Below, piece after piece: positions 19,860 through 28,528 of a stretch of DNA of 64,000 nt (the first letter of the stretch is position 1; every line of letters begins with the position of its first letter). Position numbers and translations under genes: made by a program. This DNA comes from Streptococcus pneumoniae (lineage in GTDB: Bacteria; Bacillota; Bacilli; Lactobacillales; Streptococcaceae). Location: assembly GCA_040719455.1 (NCBI GenBank), contig JBFDTN010000001.1, positions 744,001 to 808,000 of the forward strand, in the 5' to 3' direction. The notes under the pieces were generated by a model. It saw only the letters and a list, made by a program, of their open reading frames with translations. It was not told the DNA's origin and did not search any database.

Positions 19860-20708
19860 TTAGATAATCGGAATATAGCCTAAAGCTACACTGCCTTCGC
19901 CCAAATGTGTTCCAATGACACTTCCAAAAGTCGCAATAGGAATATCTCCTGTCACACCTTGCTCTTGCAAGAGCCCGCGAAGGTTCTCTGCCTTGTCAAG
20001 AGCATTGGCATGGATGACGATGACCTGATAGCGTCCTCCTGCTGTATTTTCCTTGACAATCTCAATCAAACGCTTAGTCGCCTTTTTCTCTGTCCTTACC
20101 TTTTCAAAGACTTCAATAACCCCTTCTTCGTTAAAATAAAGAATCGGTTTAATGCTAAGAAGGGTGCCAAGTACTGCTGCACCATTGGACAGACGACCAC
20201 CTTTTACCAAATGATTCAAATCATCCACCATGATAAAGGCACTGGTCTCTTTAATTTGCTGCTTGACTTGTGCTAGAATCGTGTCAAAATCAAGACCTAC
20301 AGCTGCACTATCAAGAGCTGTTTTGATCATAATACCAAGAGGTGCACTCGTGATTTTCGAATCTGGAAAAACAACCGTAAGGTTTGAAAATTCGTCTTTT
20401 AGATATTGGATATTTTGGTAAAATCCTGAAATTCCGCTGGATAAAAAGAGACCCAAAGCATGCGTATAGCCCTCTTTTTCACACTGAGCTAAAATCTCTT
20501 CTAAGCGAGCAACACTTGGTTGGCTAGTTTTCGGAAGGCTACTTGCCTGCGCCATTTTTTCATAAAACTCACTGGCTGTTAGATTTTTGCCTTCTACATA
20601 CTCTGCTCCATCAATACTGACGGGAATATCAAGGATATATAAATCGCTGTTTTTTACAACTTCGGCGTCTAAAAATGCGGATGAATCCGTAATGACGGCT
20701 AATTTCAT
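19860..20708 (-). CDS. DegV family fatty-acid-binding protein
   Basis: A 282-residue DegV protein. Members hold a single fatty acid and, when paired with FakA kinase, present it for phosphorylation (FakB role). Seen are VITDSSAFL at the N-terminus, TSQPS at 61-65 and [11 protein letters not shown] at 89-99, the residues lining the acyl head group. No fakA gene is nearby, so the FakB role is only inferred. Sits 3 bases behind the DUF1149 gene and 9 bases before dapB. Confidence 0.9.
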   Translation of the reverse strand: MKLAVITDSSAFLDAEVVKNSDLYILDIPVSIDGAEYVEGKNLTASEFYEKMAQASSLPKTSQPSVARLEEILAQCEKEGYTHALGLFLSSGISGFYQNIQYLKDEFSNLTVVFPDSKITSAPLGIMIKTALDSAAVGLDFDTILAQVKQQIKETSAFIMVDDLNHLVKGGRLSNGAAVLGTLLSIKPILYFNEEGVIEVFEKVRTEKKATKRLIEIVKENTAGGRYQVIVIHANALDKAENLRGLLQEQGVTGDIPIATFGSVIGTHLGEGSVALGYIPII

Positions 20709-20711
20709 GAA

Positions 20712-21086
20712 TTAAAACTCCAAATTGATTCCTGGTAAATCGAGGGCGATTTCGGTAACTTCGTAGGTCAACCGATTTAGCATAGAAAGACTTGGTTGTG
20801 CAAGTGTTTCTACCTCTTCTTTATTGAATTCGCTAGGCTCATTCACAATACGTCCAAGGACATGATTGACCTGCGAAATGGTTCCACTAATAACAAAAGC
20901 ATCAAAAACAATCATAAAACTCAAAATCACAACGATAGATGTTTGATTGCTTTCCTTATTTCTCTCTAACAGTTGGAAATTCACATCTACTTTCGTTTCA
21001 GGGGTTCCATTCTCATGTTCCCACTCAAAATTACGAGCATCATAGTGATATTGACTAACGAATTCTTTTTCGCGTTTTAGTTCCAT
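20712..21086 (-). CDS. DUF1149 family protein
   Basis: A 124-residue streptococcal protein of unknown function with a mixed alpha/beta look: a central hydrophobic strand IVVILSFMIVFDAFVISG (about residues 51-68) and an acidic C-terminal half. SecB-like folds have been suggested for DUF1149; I cannot confirm this from the sequence. First gene of the operon, with a good promoter at 21120-21148 and an AGGAG site. Confidence 0.8.
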   Translation of the reverse strand: MELKREKEFVSQYHYDARNFEWEHENGTPETKVDVNFQLLERNKESNQTSIVVILSFMIVFDAFVISGTISQVNHVLGRIVNEPSEFNKEEVETLAQPSLSMLNRLTYEVTEIALDLPGINLEF

Positions 21087-21119
21087 GTCTGTGTTCTCCT
21101 AAAAATATACGTTGCTACT

Positions 21120-21148
21120 ATTATAGCATATTTTTTTCACTCTTGCCA
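21120..21148 (-). promoter_or_regulatory. Promoter of the DUF1149-degV-dapB-cca-ABC-F operon
   Basis: Extended -10 TGCTATAAT (TATAAT at 21125-21120) with a weak TGGCAA -35 17 bases upstream on the minus strand. It falls between the pcrA stop and the DUF1149 start. Confidence 0.65.
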
Positions 21149-21168
21149 TGTTTCAGATAGAGCTACCA

Positions 21169-23433
21169 TCAAGTTTTACTTTTTCTCAATCGGTGCAACA
21201 CTGGCAAGGAGTTTTTGAGACCAATGTCTGGGAAGTTGATTTTAAGCTCTTGCGTGGCTCCTGTTCCAGATACCTCTAAGACGACTCCTTCGCCCCACTT
21301 CTTGTGAAGAGCGATGTCTCCAACCTGCCAATTTTCAGCTTTTTGTGTGCTGGCTTGATTCATTCCAGCGATTTGCACACCTACTTTTCGGCTTTGAAGA
21401 GCTTCTTGTAGGCTCATTCCCTTGCCAAACTGAATGGATTTTCCGCTGCTATAAGTCGCTTTAAAGGCTGTATTGGCTGGGCGAGCAAGACCTTGATAAT
21501 CCAACAAATCCGAACTAATTTCGTTGAGGAAACGACTCGGACGATTGTAGTTGGTTCGTCCAAACAAGAGTCGTGAATTAGCATTGGTCACATACAATTC
21601 CTCTTCTGCCCGTGTAATTCCTACATAAGCTAAACGACGCTCTTCTTCTAATTCGTCCTCATCTTCTGCCGCTCGACTAAGTGGAAAGACGTTTTCTTCC
21701 ATCCCAATCAAAAAGACAACTGGAAATTCCAACCCCTTTGCCGCATGAAGTGTCATGAGCGTAACTTCTGAAGTCTCAGTCATTCCTCCATCGTCGGTAT
21801 CTGCAATCAATGCCAAGTCAATCAGAAAACGACTCAAGCGTTCAAGACCTGTTTCTCCTTCTTCTCCTTGATTTTGCTCATCAAAATTCTTGGTCACAGA
21901 AAGAAATTCTCGGATATTTTCCAAACGTGCTTGGCTCTCTAGGGTATTTTGACTCGAAAGTGCCAGCGAATAGCCGCTCTTATCCAGTACCAACTCCACC
22001 AAATCTGTAATGGTCAAATGCTCCATTTGATCTCTTGCATGGAGCAAAAGATTAGCAAAATCCCAAATAGCTTGAGCAGCCTTGCCTTTTATCCCAGAAT
22101 TCATCACATCACTAGCTGCATCTAGCAAAGAAACACCCCTACTTTGGGCAAAAATTCTCAATTTTTCAACTGTTCCAGGTCCGATGCCTCGTTTTGGTTC
22201 ATTGACCACGCGCTCAAAACTGAGATTGTCACTTGGATTGGCAATCAAGTTCAGATACGCAATGACATCACGGATTTCCTTACGGCTATAAAACTTCGTT
22301 CCCCCCACCATGGTATAGGGAATATTTGATTTGAGAAGAGCTTCCTCAATCGTCCGCGACTGGGCATTGGTACGGTACAGCACAGCGAAATCTTTGAAGG
22401 GTTTATTCTTGGTACGATGCCATTCTTCGATACTTTTGGCAATAAACACCGCTTCGTCCTGCTCGTCATTAGCTCGATAATAACGAATCTTCTCTCCTTC
22501 TTGATTCTGCGTCCAAAGATTTTTCGGACGACGATTTTTATTGTGTTGAATCACTTCATTGGCTGCTTGCAATATGTTCTTGGTAGAACGGTAATTTTCC
22601 TCAAGAAGAACAACCTTACTTTCTGGATAGTCCTTTTCAAAATCAAGGATATTTTGCATATCTGCCCCACGCCAGCCATAGATAGACTGGTCTGCATCCC
22701 CAACAACGCAGATATTTTTAAAGCGACTAGCCAAGAGACGCACTAGCTGATACTGGGCATGGTTGGTATCTTGGTACTCATCAACATGGATATACTGATA
22801 GCGCTGTTGGTAATGAAGCAGAACCTCTGGATTTTTATCAAACAGACGCAAGGTCAGCATGATCAAATCATCAAAGTCAACCGCTTCAGACTGCCGCAGC
22901 TCTTTTTGATACTCAGTGTAACACTTGGCAACGATATCTGTATAGAGATCGCCTGCCTGAGCAGCATACGCTACGTCGTCAATCAAGTCATTTTTAGCAT
23001 TGGAAATGGTGCCCAAAATCGCACGTTCATTCCACTTTTTCGGATCCAAATTGAGATTTTTCAAAATCCGCTTCATCAAGGTTCGCTGCTCCCCCGGATC
23101 CACAATGGTAAAATTGCGATTATAGCCAATATGATCCGCATCACGGCGCAAAATCCGCACACACATGGAGTGGAAAGTCGCAATCAAGCAATCCTGAGTT
23201 TCAGGATTGAGTGCATACGCCCGCTCTTTCATCTCACGAGCTGCCTTGTTGGTAAAGGTAATGGCTAAAATATTCCAAGGATTGACCATTTTCTCATCAA
23301 TCAAATAAGCAATTCGATGCGTCAAAACTCGGGTCTTTCCTGAACCAGCTCCTGCCATAATGAGAAGCGGTCCTTCCGTCGTTTGAACCGCCTCTGCTTG
23401 TCGATTATTCATTCCATTCAATAAAGGATTCAT
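21169..23433 (-). CDS. pcrA: ATP-dependent DNA helicase PcrA
   Basis: A 754-residue UvrD/Rep superfamily 1 helicase acting in repair and in clearing replication forks. Motif I GAGSGKT is at 28-34, motif II VDEYQDTN is in the first third, VGDADQSIYGWRGA is motif III, and TLHAAKGLEFPVVFL and VGITRAEEELYV are motifs V and VI. The C-terminus ends with the Tudor-like polymerase-contact segment (GDIALHKKWGEGVVLEV). Divergent from mntE. A TGATATAAT extended -10 at 23464-23469 serves it. Confidence 0.96.
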   Translation of the reverse strand: MNPLLNGMNNRQAEAVQTTEGPLLIMAGAGSGKTRVLTHRIAYLIDEKMVNPWNILAITFTNKAAREMKERAYALNPETQDCLIATFHSMCVRILRRDADHIGYNRNFTIVDPGEQRTLMKRILKNLNLDPKKWNERAILGTISNAKNDLIDDVAYAAQAGDLYTDIVAKCYTEYQKELRQSEAVDFDDLIMLTLRLFDKNPEVLLHYQQRYQYIHVDEYQDTNHAQYQLVRLLASRFKNICVVGDADQSIYGWRGADMQNILDFEKDYPESKVVLLEENYRSTKNILQAANEVIQHNKNRRPKNLWTQNQEGEKIRYYRANDEQDEAVFIAKSIEEWHRTKNKPFKDFAVLYRTNAQSRTIEEALLKSNIPYTMVGGTKFYSRKEIRDVIAYLNLIANPSDNLSFERVVNEPKRGIGPGTVEKLRIFAQSRGVSLLDAASDVMNSGIKGKAAQAIWDFANLLLHARDQMEHLTITDLVELVLDKSGYSLALSSQNTLESQARLENIREFLSVTKNFDEQNQGEEGETGLERLSRFLIDLALIADTDDGGMTETSEVTLMTLHAAKGLEFPVVFLIGMEENVFPLSRAAEDEDELEEERRLAYVGITRAEEELYVTNANSRLLFGRTNYNRPSRFLNEISSDLLDYQGLARPANTAFKATYSSGKSIQFGKGMSLQEALQSRKVGVQIAGMNQASTQKAENWQVGDIALHKKWGEGVVLEVSGTGATQELKINFPDIGLKNSLPVLHRLRKSKT

Positions 23434-23463
23434 CTTCTCTCCTCGTCTTCTCTCAATTTCTCT

Positions 23464-23472
23464 ATTATATCA
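23464..23472 (-). promoter_or_regulatory. Extended -10 promoter of pcrA
   Basis: TGATATAAT on the minus strand, about 30 bases before the pcrA start, in the gap shared with the divergent mntE promoter. No clear -35 was found. Confidence 0.5.
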
Positions 23473-23520
23473 AAAATCAAAGAAAATGAAAAAGATGACA
23501 TAGCTATTTGCCACCCATCA

Positions 23521-23549
23521 TTGAAAAAATCCCCTAAAAACGCTATAAT
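23521..23549 (+). promoter_or_regulatory. Promoter of mntE
   Basis: TTGAAA at 23521-23526, a 17-base spacer and a perfect TATAAT at 23544-23549. The mntE start lies 22 bases further on, behind AAGGAGG. An in-frame TTG at 23521 is thus part of the -35 box and cannot be the start codon. Confidence 0.85.
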
Positions 23550-23571
23550 AGACTTTCTGAAAGGAGGTCAA

Positions 23572-24762
23572 ATGAACCAACAAACCACCAATCTCAAGCT
23601 AGCCGAGCGAGGGGCGATTCTTGCTATTATCACCTATTTACTCCTCTCCACGGCAAAAATCATCGCTGGAAATCTCCTTGAGTCGTCAAGTTTGACCGCC
23701 GATGGCTTTAACAACGTTTCTGACATTGTCGCAAATATCGCTGTCCTCATCGGACTTCGCATGGCTCGAAAACCTGCCGACCATGACCATAAATTTGGGC
23801 ACTGGAAAATGGAAGATTTAGCAAGCCTCATTACCTCCTTTATCATGTTTTTTGTCGGTTTTGATGTCTTGGTTGAAACCGTTCGAAAAATCATTGACAA
23901 GGAAGAATCGGTCATCGACCCTCTCGGTGCCTGTGTCGGTTTGCTATCAGCTCTTGTGATGTTTGGGGTTTACCTCTACAATAAGCAGCTGGCTAAGCGG
24001 ACACACTCAAAAGCTTTAGAAGCCGCAGCCAAGGACAATCTCTCAGACGTTGTAACCTCTCTTGGTACCAGCCTTGCCATTATTGCCAGCTCTCTTCAGT
24101 TTCCAATCGTGGATAAACTGGTTGCCATTATCATCACCTTTTTCATCCTCAAGACTGCCTATGAGATTTTCATAGAGAGCTCGTTTAGTCTATCAGATGG
24201 CTTTGACCAACATCTTCTCAAGGATTATGAAGCTGCTATTCTTGAAATCCCTAAAATTTCCAAAGTCAAATCCCAAAGAGGGCGAACCTATGGGAGCAAT
24301 ATTTACCTAGACTTGATTTTAGAGATGAATCCTGACTTATCTGTCTACGAAAGTCATGCCATTGCAGACCAAGTCGAACTCATGCTTCAAGAGCGTTTCG
24401 GTGTCTTTGATATCGACATCCATATCGAACCCGCTCCCATACCTGATGATGAAGTCCCTCAAAATGTAAGCAAAAAACTCTTTCTCAGAGAACAACTCAT
24501 TGAACAAGGGATGGAGTTAGAAACTCTTTTAGCGCCTGACTTTATCTCCGTCGAGCACAATGGAAGAGAGCTAGACAAACAAGTTTTCCAAGTAGAAAAA
24601 GGAAAACCCTGTCCCATCCATGACTTTGAATTAACCTCCATCAGCCAAAAAACCAAGCTCGTTCGCTACGAAATCAACGGAATTTTACATACCAGTATCT
24701 GGCGACGCCACGAAACATGGCAGCTTGTCTTTCATCAACAAACACCCAAACAAGAGAAATAA
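23572..24762 (+). CDS. mntE: Manganese efflux protein, cation diffusion facilitator family
   Basis: A 396-residue CDF exporter that pumps Mn(II) out of the cell. Six helices fill the first 205 residues, followed by a cytoplasmic metal-sensing domain (about 210-300) and a streptococcal C-terminal extension. The transport site is N47-x-x-x-D51 in helix 2 (DGFNNVSD) and D155-x-x-x-D159 in helix 5 (KDNLSD); lack of histidine in helix 2 fits manganese rather than zinc. I start at 23572 behind AAGGAGG. The protein closely matches my recollection of pneumococcal MntE along its length. Single gene, divergent from pcrA, ending in a strong terminator. Confidence 0.9.
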   Translation: MNQQTTNLKLAERGAILAIITYLLLSTAKIIAGNLLESSSLTADGFNNVSDIVANIAVLIGLRMARKPADHDHKFGHWKMEDLASLITSFIMFFVGFDVLVETVRKIIDKEESVIDPLGACVGLLSALVMFGVYLYNKQLAKRTHSKALEAAAKDNLSDVVTSLGTSLAIIASSLQFPIVDKLVAIIITFFILKTAYEIFIESSFSLSDGFDQHLLKDYEAAILEIPKISKVKSQRGRTYGSNIYLDLILEMNPDLSVYESHAIADQVELMLQERFGVFDIDIHIEPAPIPDDEVPQNVSKKLFLREQLIEQGMELETLLAPDFISVEHNGRELDKQVFQVEKGKPCPIHDFELTSISQKTKLVRYEINGILHTSIWRRHETWQLVFHQQTPKQEK

Positions 24763-24763
24763 T

Positions 24764-24793
24764 AAAAAAGTTGGACCTATATCCAACTTTTTT
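24764..24793 (+). terminator. Bidirectional terminator between mntE and the amino-acid transporter operon
   Basis: Six-base stem GTTGGA / TCCAAC (24770-24775, 24782-24787), six-base loop, with A-run before and six T after. It serves mntE on the plus strand and, by symmetry, the convergent amino-acid ABC operon. Confidence 0.9.
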
Positions 24794-25634
24794 ATTGTTT
24801 CACATCATCCGTTGCTACATCATCGCCAAACCATTTCTTAGAAATCTCTTGGAATGTTCCATCTTTGTAAAGTTCTTTGAAGGCTTTGTTAATGTTCTCT
24901 ACCAAGGTCTTGTCTGACTTCCGCGCACCAACCGCAAAGTTCTCCCCTTGATAATCCACTGGGATAACATTGTAATCTCCTAAAATCCCTTGATCTTGTA
25001 GATAGTAATTGGCATAGACACGGTCAATTAAAAGACCATCAATCCGACTGTTCTGCAAATCAATCAAAGCTTCATTAAAGCTTTCGTATTGCGTTGCAGT
25101 TTGATCTTTCACCAAGTCTTTTAAAACTGCTGGCTTTTCCTCAAAGACTTGATAGCCAGATGAACCTGCCTGCGCTCCAAGAATCTTACCTTTCATATCA
25201 GCGCTAGATGCGATATTGGATGATTTCTTAGTGACCAAGACTTGTTCATTTTCCATATATGGAAGAGTGAATAGTACACTTTCTTCTCTTTCTTTGGTCT
25301 TAGAATAGCCATTCCAAATCAAGTCAATCGTGCCATTTTTCAATTCCGTTTCTTTCAAGTCCCAATTAATGGGTTGCCAGTTAACCTCGATACCGTATTT
25401 TTTGAAAACAGCGGTTGCTAAGTCAATATCAAAACCAACATCTTTCCCAGACTTGTCTTGAAATCCCATTGGAACAAAGGTATTATCAAATCCAATCGTG
25501 ATTTTCTTACTAGATTCATACGTCTGCCATTGATCACTATTGGTATCTTTACTCGTAGAAGCTTTCCCACAAGCCACCAAGACAATACTTAAGGCAAGTG
25601 CTATGGTAGCCCCAACTATTCCCTTTAATTTCAT
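24792..25634 (-). CDS. Polar amino-acid ABC transporter substrate-binding lipoprotein
   Basis: A 280-residue lipoprotein receptor of the family-3 solute-binding type. Lipobox LVAC with C22. The start of the binding domain ITIGFDNTFVPMGFQD, the GFDIDLATAV helix and the IDLIWNGYSKTKER segment that contacts the amino-acid carboxylate are typical. It resembles the AatB-type receptor beside the same genes in S. pneumoniae. Last gene of its operon. Substrate (cystine, glutamine or basic amino acid) cannot be fixed from sequence. Confidence 0.88.
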   Translation of the reverse strand: MKLKGIVGATIALALSIVLVACGKASTSKDTNSDQWQTYESSKKITIGFDNTFVPMGFQDKSGKDVGFDIDLATAVFKKYGIEVNWQPINWDLKETELKNGTIDLIWNGYSKTKEREESVLFTLPYMENEQVLVTKKSSNIASSADMKGKILGAQAGSSGYQVFEEKPAVLKDLVKDQTATQYESFNEALIDLQNSRIDGLLIDRVYANYYLQDQGILGDYNVIPVDYQGENFAVGARKSDKTLVENINKAFKELYKDGTFQEISKKWFGDDVATDDVKQ

Positions 25635-25651
25635 ACTATTCTCCTTGATCC

Positions 25652-26362
25652 TTAGACAAGCTCAACTTGAGGATTTTCTGCGGTTAGATAGATCATCTCT
25701 GTTTCCACTCCAAAGTAAGCTTCGACTTGTTTTTGAAGCTCTTCTAATCCTTGATGCATGCGCTCTGCCTGATGCACATTGATACTTTCAATAACAAGAA
25801 TCGCATCTGTCGTTTCTTCTGTTAGCATGGTGCGCTCTGCTTCCCGCCAGTTAAAGCAACGACATACCGCACCTGCATCATCCACATAGCAGATTTCATC
25901 AGCTAGAGCTGGAGCGTCACTTTCAGCCCCCAGTGGAAAGAAAGATTCTCCACCTTTAGCTTTTCCAAGCTGCAAATCTCCCTCAATCTTTGCTAAATCC
26001 TCACCCCCACACGGCACACCATAAGCCAGTGACACACTGTTGTAGATATCTACCAAAGGATTGATTGGAGAGAAAGTCCGTCCTTGACTCACACGTTTGA
26101 GCAGAGCTTCGATGGAAGAGCGAGCCCCTTTTTTCGTTTTAAATGTACTAAAGGCTTCACGCCATTCCTTAATGACTTCGTTTTGTGTAAAAGGTTCTTC
26201 TTGAATAAACTGCTCAGCTTTTTTAGCGGCTGCTTGAAGCATCTCCGCAAAAAAAGGATCTTTTTCTTCATCTACTTGATTATTCAATCCTTTTGCAACC
26301 AATAAACCAATCTCTGCTTTTGGAAATAATTCCCAAAATTCATCACGAACAATCACTTTCAT
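25652..26362 (-). CDS. Stand-alone B3/B4 domain protein (phenylalanyl-tRNA-synthetase-like)
   Basis: A 236-residue protein made of one B3/B4 domain, the tRNA/amino-acid editing module of the PheRS beta chain. Landmarks: EWREAFSTFKTKKGARSS in the first half, NPLVDIYNSVSLAYGVPCGGED in the middle and the CRCFNWREAERTML strand-turn. Stand-alone versions are thought to clear mischarged tRNAs or odd amino acids; this is family knowledge, not proof. Its ATG overlaps the end of the ABC ATPase gene by 4 bases and the receptor gene follows 17 bases later, so it is embedded inside the transporter operon. Confidence 0.85.
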   Translation of the reverse strand: MKVIVRDEFWELFPKAEIGLLVAKGLNNQVDEEKDPFFAEMLQAAAKKAEQFIQEEPFTQNEVIKEWREAFSTFKTKKGARSSIEALLKRVSQGRTFSPINPLVDIYNSVSLAYGVPCGGEDLAKIEGDLQLGKAKGGESFFPLGAESDAPALADEICYVDDAGAVCRCFNWREAERTMLTEETTDAILVIESINVHQAERMHQGLEELQKQVEAYFGVETEMIYLTAENPQVELV

Positions 26363-27000
26363 TTTTCTACCTCCTTAGGATTTACATGTAAAATTTCATC
26401 GGCAATATTTTCTGCAAACTGTAAGTCATGAGTCACCACAATCTGCGTAATGCCTAATTCTCGATTTTGGAGAATCAATTTCTCCACTTCTAAGCGCAAC
26501 TCAGGGTCTAATGCTGATGTCGGCTCGTCATAGCCAATAATTTCTGGCTCAATCATCATAGCCCGTGCCAAGGCAACTCGCTGTTTTTGCCCCCCTGAAA
26601 GCGAATAAGGATAGGCTTTTGTATGAGCTCCCAAGCCCAAACGCTCTAATAGAGCAACTGCTTTCTTTTCAGCCTCATCTTTTGCCACATTCATGGTCTG
26701 AATCGGTGACAAGGTCAAATTATCCAAGACATTCAAATGCGGAAAGAGTTGAAAATCCTGAAATACAAATCCCAGAAGATTTCTCTTTTCTAGCTCGTCT
26801 AGCGACAAACTCTCACCATTATAAATAATCTCACCACTATCAATGGTCTCAAGTCCTGCAAGCATCCGTAACAGTGTGGTTTTTCCTCCACCAGAAGGTC
26901 CTACAATAGCTAGAATTTTCTTTTCAGGAATGACAAGGTTCAAGTCTTTCATAACCACCTTGTCTCCAAATCGTTTGCTTATGTTTCGTAATTCTAACAT
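26359..27000 (-). CDS. Amino-acid ABC transporter ATP-binding protein
   Basis: A 213-residue ATPase. Walker A GPSGGGKTT at 34-42, signature LSGGQKQRVALARA and Walker B IIGYDEPTSALD, followed by the H-loop VVTHD. At 213 residues it is shorter than the usual 240-residue GlnQ-type ATPases, but all catalytic motifs are present, and the end is fixed by the overlap with the B3/B4 gene. Works with the permease 8 bases upstream and the lipoprotein two genes downstream. Confidence 0.93.
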   Translation of the reverse strand: MLELRNISKRFGDKVVMKDLNLVIPEKKILAIVGPSGGGKTTLLRMLAGLETIDSGEIIYNGESLSLDELEKRNLLGFVFQDFQLFPHLNVLDNLTLSPIQTMNVAKDEAEKKAVALLERLGLGAHTKAYPYSLSGGQKQRVALARAMMIEPEIIGYDEPTSALDPELRLEVEKLILQNRELGITQIVVTHDLQFAENIADEILHVNPKEVEK

Positions 27001-27008
27001 CTTATCAC

Positions 27009-27650
27009 CTACTTATAATATGCATATTTCTTTTCAACTTGCTTTGCAATAATCGTCACTAAGCCAATCAAAAGCAGATAAATAGCTCCTGCGATAAACA
27101 TAGGTGCCAAACTCGCATCACGATTAGCTGCCGTCCGACTTGCCAAAATCAAATCTGATACGCCCAAGGCATAGACCAAAGATGTATCTTTTACCAAGGT
27201 CATAACTTCGTTAAAGACACTTGGCAAAACAACCTTGATGACTTGTGGCAAGACGATAAATCGAATAGTCTGAAATGGCGTGAATTTCAAGACTTTAGCC
27301 GCCTCATACTGCCCCTTAGGAATAGATAAAATCCCCCCACGGAAAATCTCTGCATAATAAGCTGCATAATTCAGAGTAAAGGCGATAATCGCAGCCGGCA
27401 AACGATCAAACCGAATCCCAACACTTGGCAGTACATAATAAATAAAAATCAGTTGCAAAAGCAAGGGAGTCCCTCGCATAATCCAAATATAGATGTTAAT
27501 CAGCCAATGGAGAGGTTTGAAATGGACTTGCATCAAAAAGGCAATCAGAATTCCTAGCGGAATCGAAAGCACAAGAACCATGGCGAACACCTGTAAGGTA
27601 ATCGTCGCCCCATTTAATAAACTCGGTAACACTTCAAAAATATAAGTCAT
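27009..27650 (-). CDS. Amino-acid ABC transporter permease
   Basis: A 213-residue His/Glu/Gln/Arg-type permease. Helices lie near 15-40, 52-75, 80-100, 145-165 and 180-203. The EAA loop sequence YEAAKVLKFTPFQTIRFIVLP lies in the middle. I start at 27650 (MTYIFEVLP), with GAGGTGG just upstream, rather than at an ATG eight codons earlier. First gene of the transporter operon, under the promoter at 27681-27708. Confidence 0.92.
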   Translation of the reverse strand: MTYIFEVLPSLLNGATITLQVFAMVLVLSIPLGILIAFLMQVHFKPLHWLINIYIWIMRGTPLLLQLIFIYYVLPSVGIRFDRLPAAIIAFTLNYAAYYAEIFRGGILSIPKGQYEAAKVLKFTPFQTIRFIVLPQVIKVVLPSVFNEVMTLVKDTSLVYALGVSDLILASRTAANRDASLAPMFIAGAIYLLLIGLVTIIAKQVEKKYAYYK

Positions 27651-27680
27651 AAACCACCTCCTTATTGGATACATTTTTCT

Positions 27681-27708
27681 ATTATACCAAAAATTCTAAT
27701 TTTTTCAA
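27681..27708 (-). promoter_or_regulatory. Promoter of the amino-acid ABC operon
   Basis: On the minus strand TTGAAA (27708-27703), a 16-base spacer and TATAAT (27686-27681), about 30 bases before the permease start. The next 145 bases up to the downstream neighbour's terminator show nothing recognised. Confidence 0.7.
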
Positions 27709-27854
27709 TAGAAAAAACTACTATTTTGCATAAATATCCCCAAATACAAACAAGAATGATCCTAGTGATTTTTTCTGATTTTATAAATCTAGCAAGTATC
27801 TCTATCTCTCAATATTTATTGATAAATATAAGCAATTTCTCTTTTAAATAGAAT

Positions 27855-27882
27855 AAAAAGACAAGATTTTTCATCTTGTCTT
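27855..27882 (-). terminator. Terminator overlapping the end of the signal-peptidase-like gene
   Basis: A perfect 10-bp stem (27858-27867 with 27873-27882) and a 5-base loop, followed by TTTTT on the minus strand. The upstream arm contains the last three codons and the first base of the stop of the gene, an economical overlap. Confidence 0.85.
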
Positions 27883-28428
27883 GATAAATCCAAATTCTTG
27901 CAACGGCAATAGTCTGAAAGTAATGACACCCTTAATTTGCTGTTTCTCAATCAAACCAAACTCACGACTGTCCTTCATATTGGTCCGATCATCATTCAAA
28001 ATCAAATACATCCCAGCAGGAATGGTAGCTGAGTCGGATTGCGTTAAGGTTTGAATGGTAAAATCATGGGTAAAATAATCCCCTGTGGTTGGCTTAGCTA
28101 GGTAATTATCCTTGTCTTTGGTCAAGTACCCTTCTTCTTTGATTTTGTTATTCAAATAAAGAACATCGTCCATATAGACCACCGAATCATCTTCCATGGC
28201 AATGACACGACCCACATAGTCATTTCCATCCACTTCATATAACACCAAGTCTTCTCGCTTGATTTTATGAATTTTATTCGCCAAAACGGTATCATTTTTA
28301 CGAATGTAGCGATTCGCATCCTGCTCTTTGACACCATAGGGTTCAAAGACAAATATGCGCAAGGCAACTAAGCCAAAAATGGCTAGAATCATCACAATCA
28401 CATTTCGAATTAAATCTCTCTTAACCAT
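27871..28428 (-). CDS. Signal peptidase I-like protein lacking a visible catalytic serine
   Basis: A 185-residue protein with the shape of type I signal peptidase: an N-terminal helix (about 7-26), a beta-rich domain with VGRVIAMEDDSVVYMDD (the box with the conserved arginine) and the C-terminal signature LNDDRTNMKDSREFG. Yet where the serine motif SGxSMxPTL belongs it reads VKEQDANRYI, with no serine, and the catalytic lysine box is altered (KIHKIKREDLV). Related serine-less proteins (SipA-like) act in pilus assembly as chaperones; no pilus genes are here. Start 28428 is favoured by a GGAGGGAG site. Single gene between two terminators with a CodY-like box in its promoter. Confidence 0.75.
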   Translation of the reverse strand: MVKRDLIRNVIVMILAIFGLVALRIFVFEPYGVKEQDANRYIRKNDTVLANKIHKIKREDLVLYEVDGNDYVGRVIAMEDDSVVYMDDVLYLNNKIKEEGYLTKDKDNYLAKPTTGDYFTHDFTIQTLTQSDSATIPAGMYLILNDDRTNMKDSREFGLIEKQQIKGVITFRLLPLQEFGFIKTR

Positions 28429-28450
28429 ACTCTCCCTCCATTTTATTACC

Positions 28451-28479
28451 ATTATAGCATATTTTCAGAAAATTTGAAA
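28451..28479 (-). promoter_or_regulatory. Promoter of the signal-peptidase-like gene with an overlapping CodY-like box
   Basis: Minus-strand extended -10 TGCTATAAT (TATAAT at 28456-28451) and TTTCAA -35 (28479-28474) with a 17-base spacer. Inside the spacer, 28460-28474 reads TATTTTCAGAAAATT, which matches the CodY box AATTTTCWGAAAATT at 14 of 15 positions. A bound repressor would block polymerase, suggesting expression rises when branched-chain amino acids or GTP run low. Confidence 0.55.
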
Positions 28480-28494
28480 GGTTGAGCGATTCAG

Positions 28495-28524
28495 AAAACC
28501 TCTCCTTCATAAAAAAGAGAGGAA
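28495..28524 (-). terminator. Terminator after potD
   Basis: CCTCTC (28499-28504) pairs with GAGAGG (28517-28522) across a 12-base A/T-rich loop; the minus strand continues TTTTC. It ends the murB-potABCD transcript. Confidence 0.65.
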
Positions 28525-28528
28525 AAAT

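Noticed and set aside
22759..23268. 169-codon plus-strand ORF inside pcrA
   Set aside because: Opposite-strand shadow of a conserved helicase gene.
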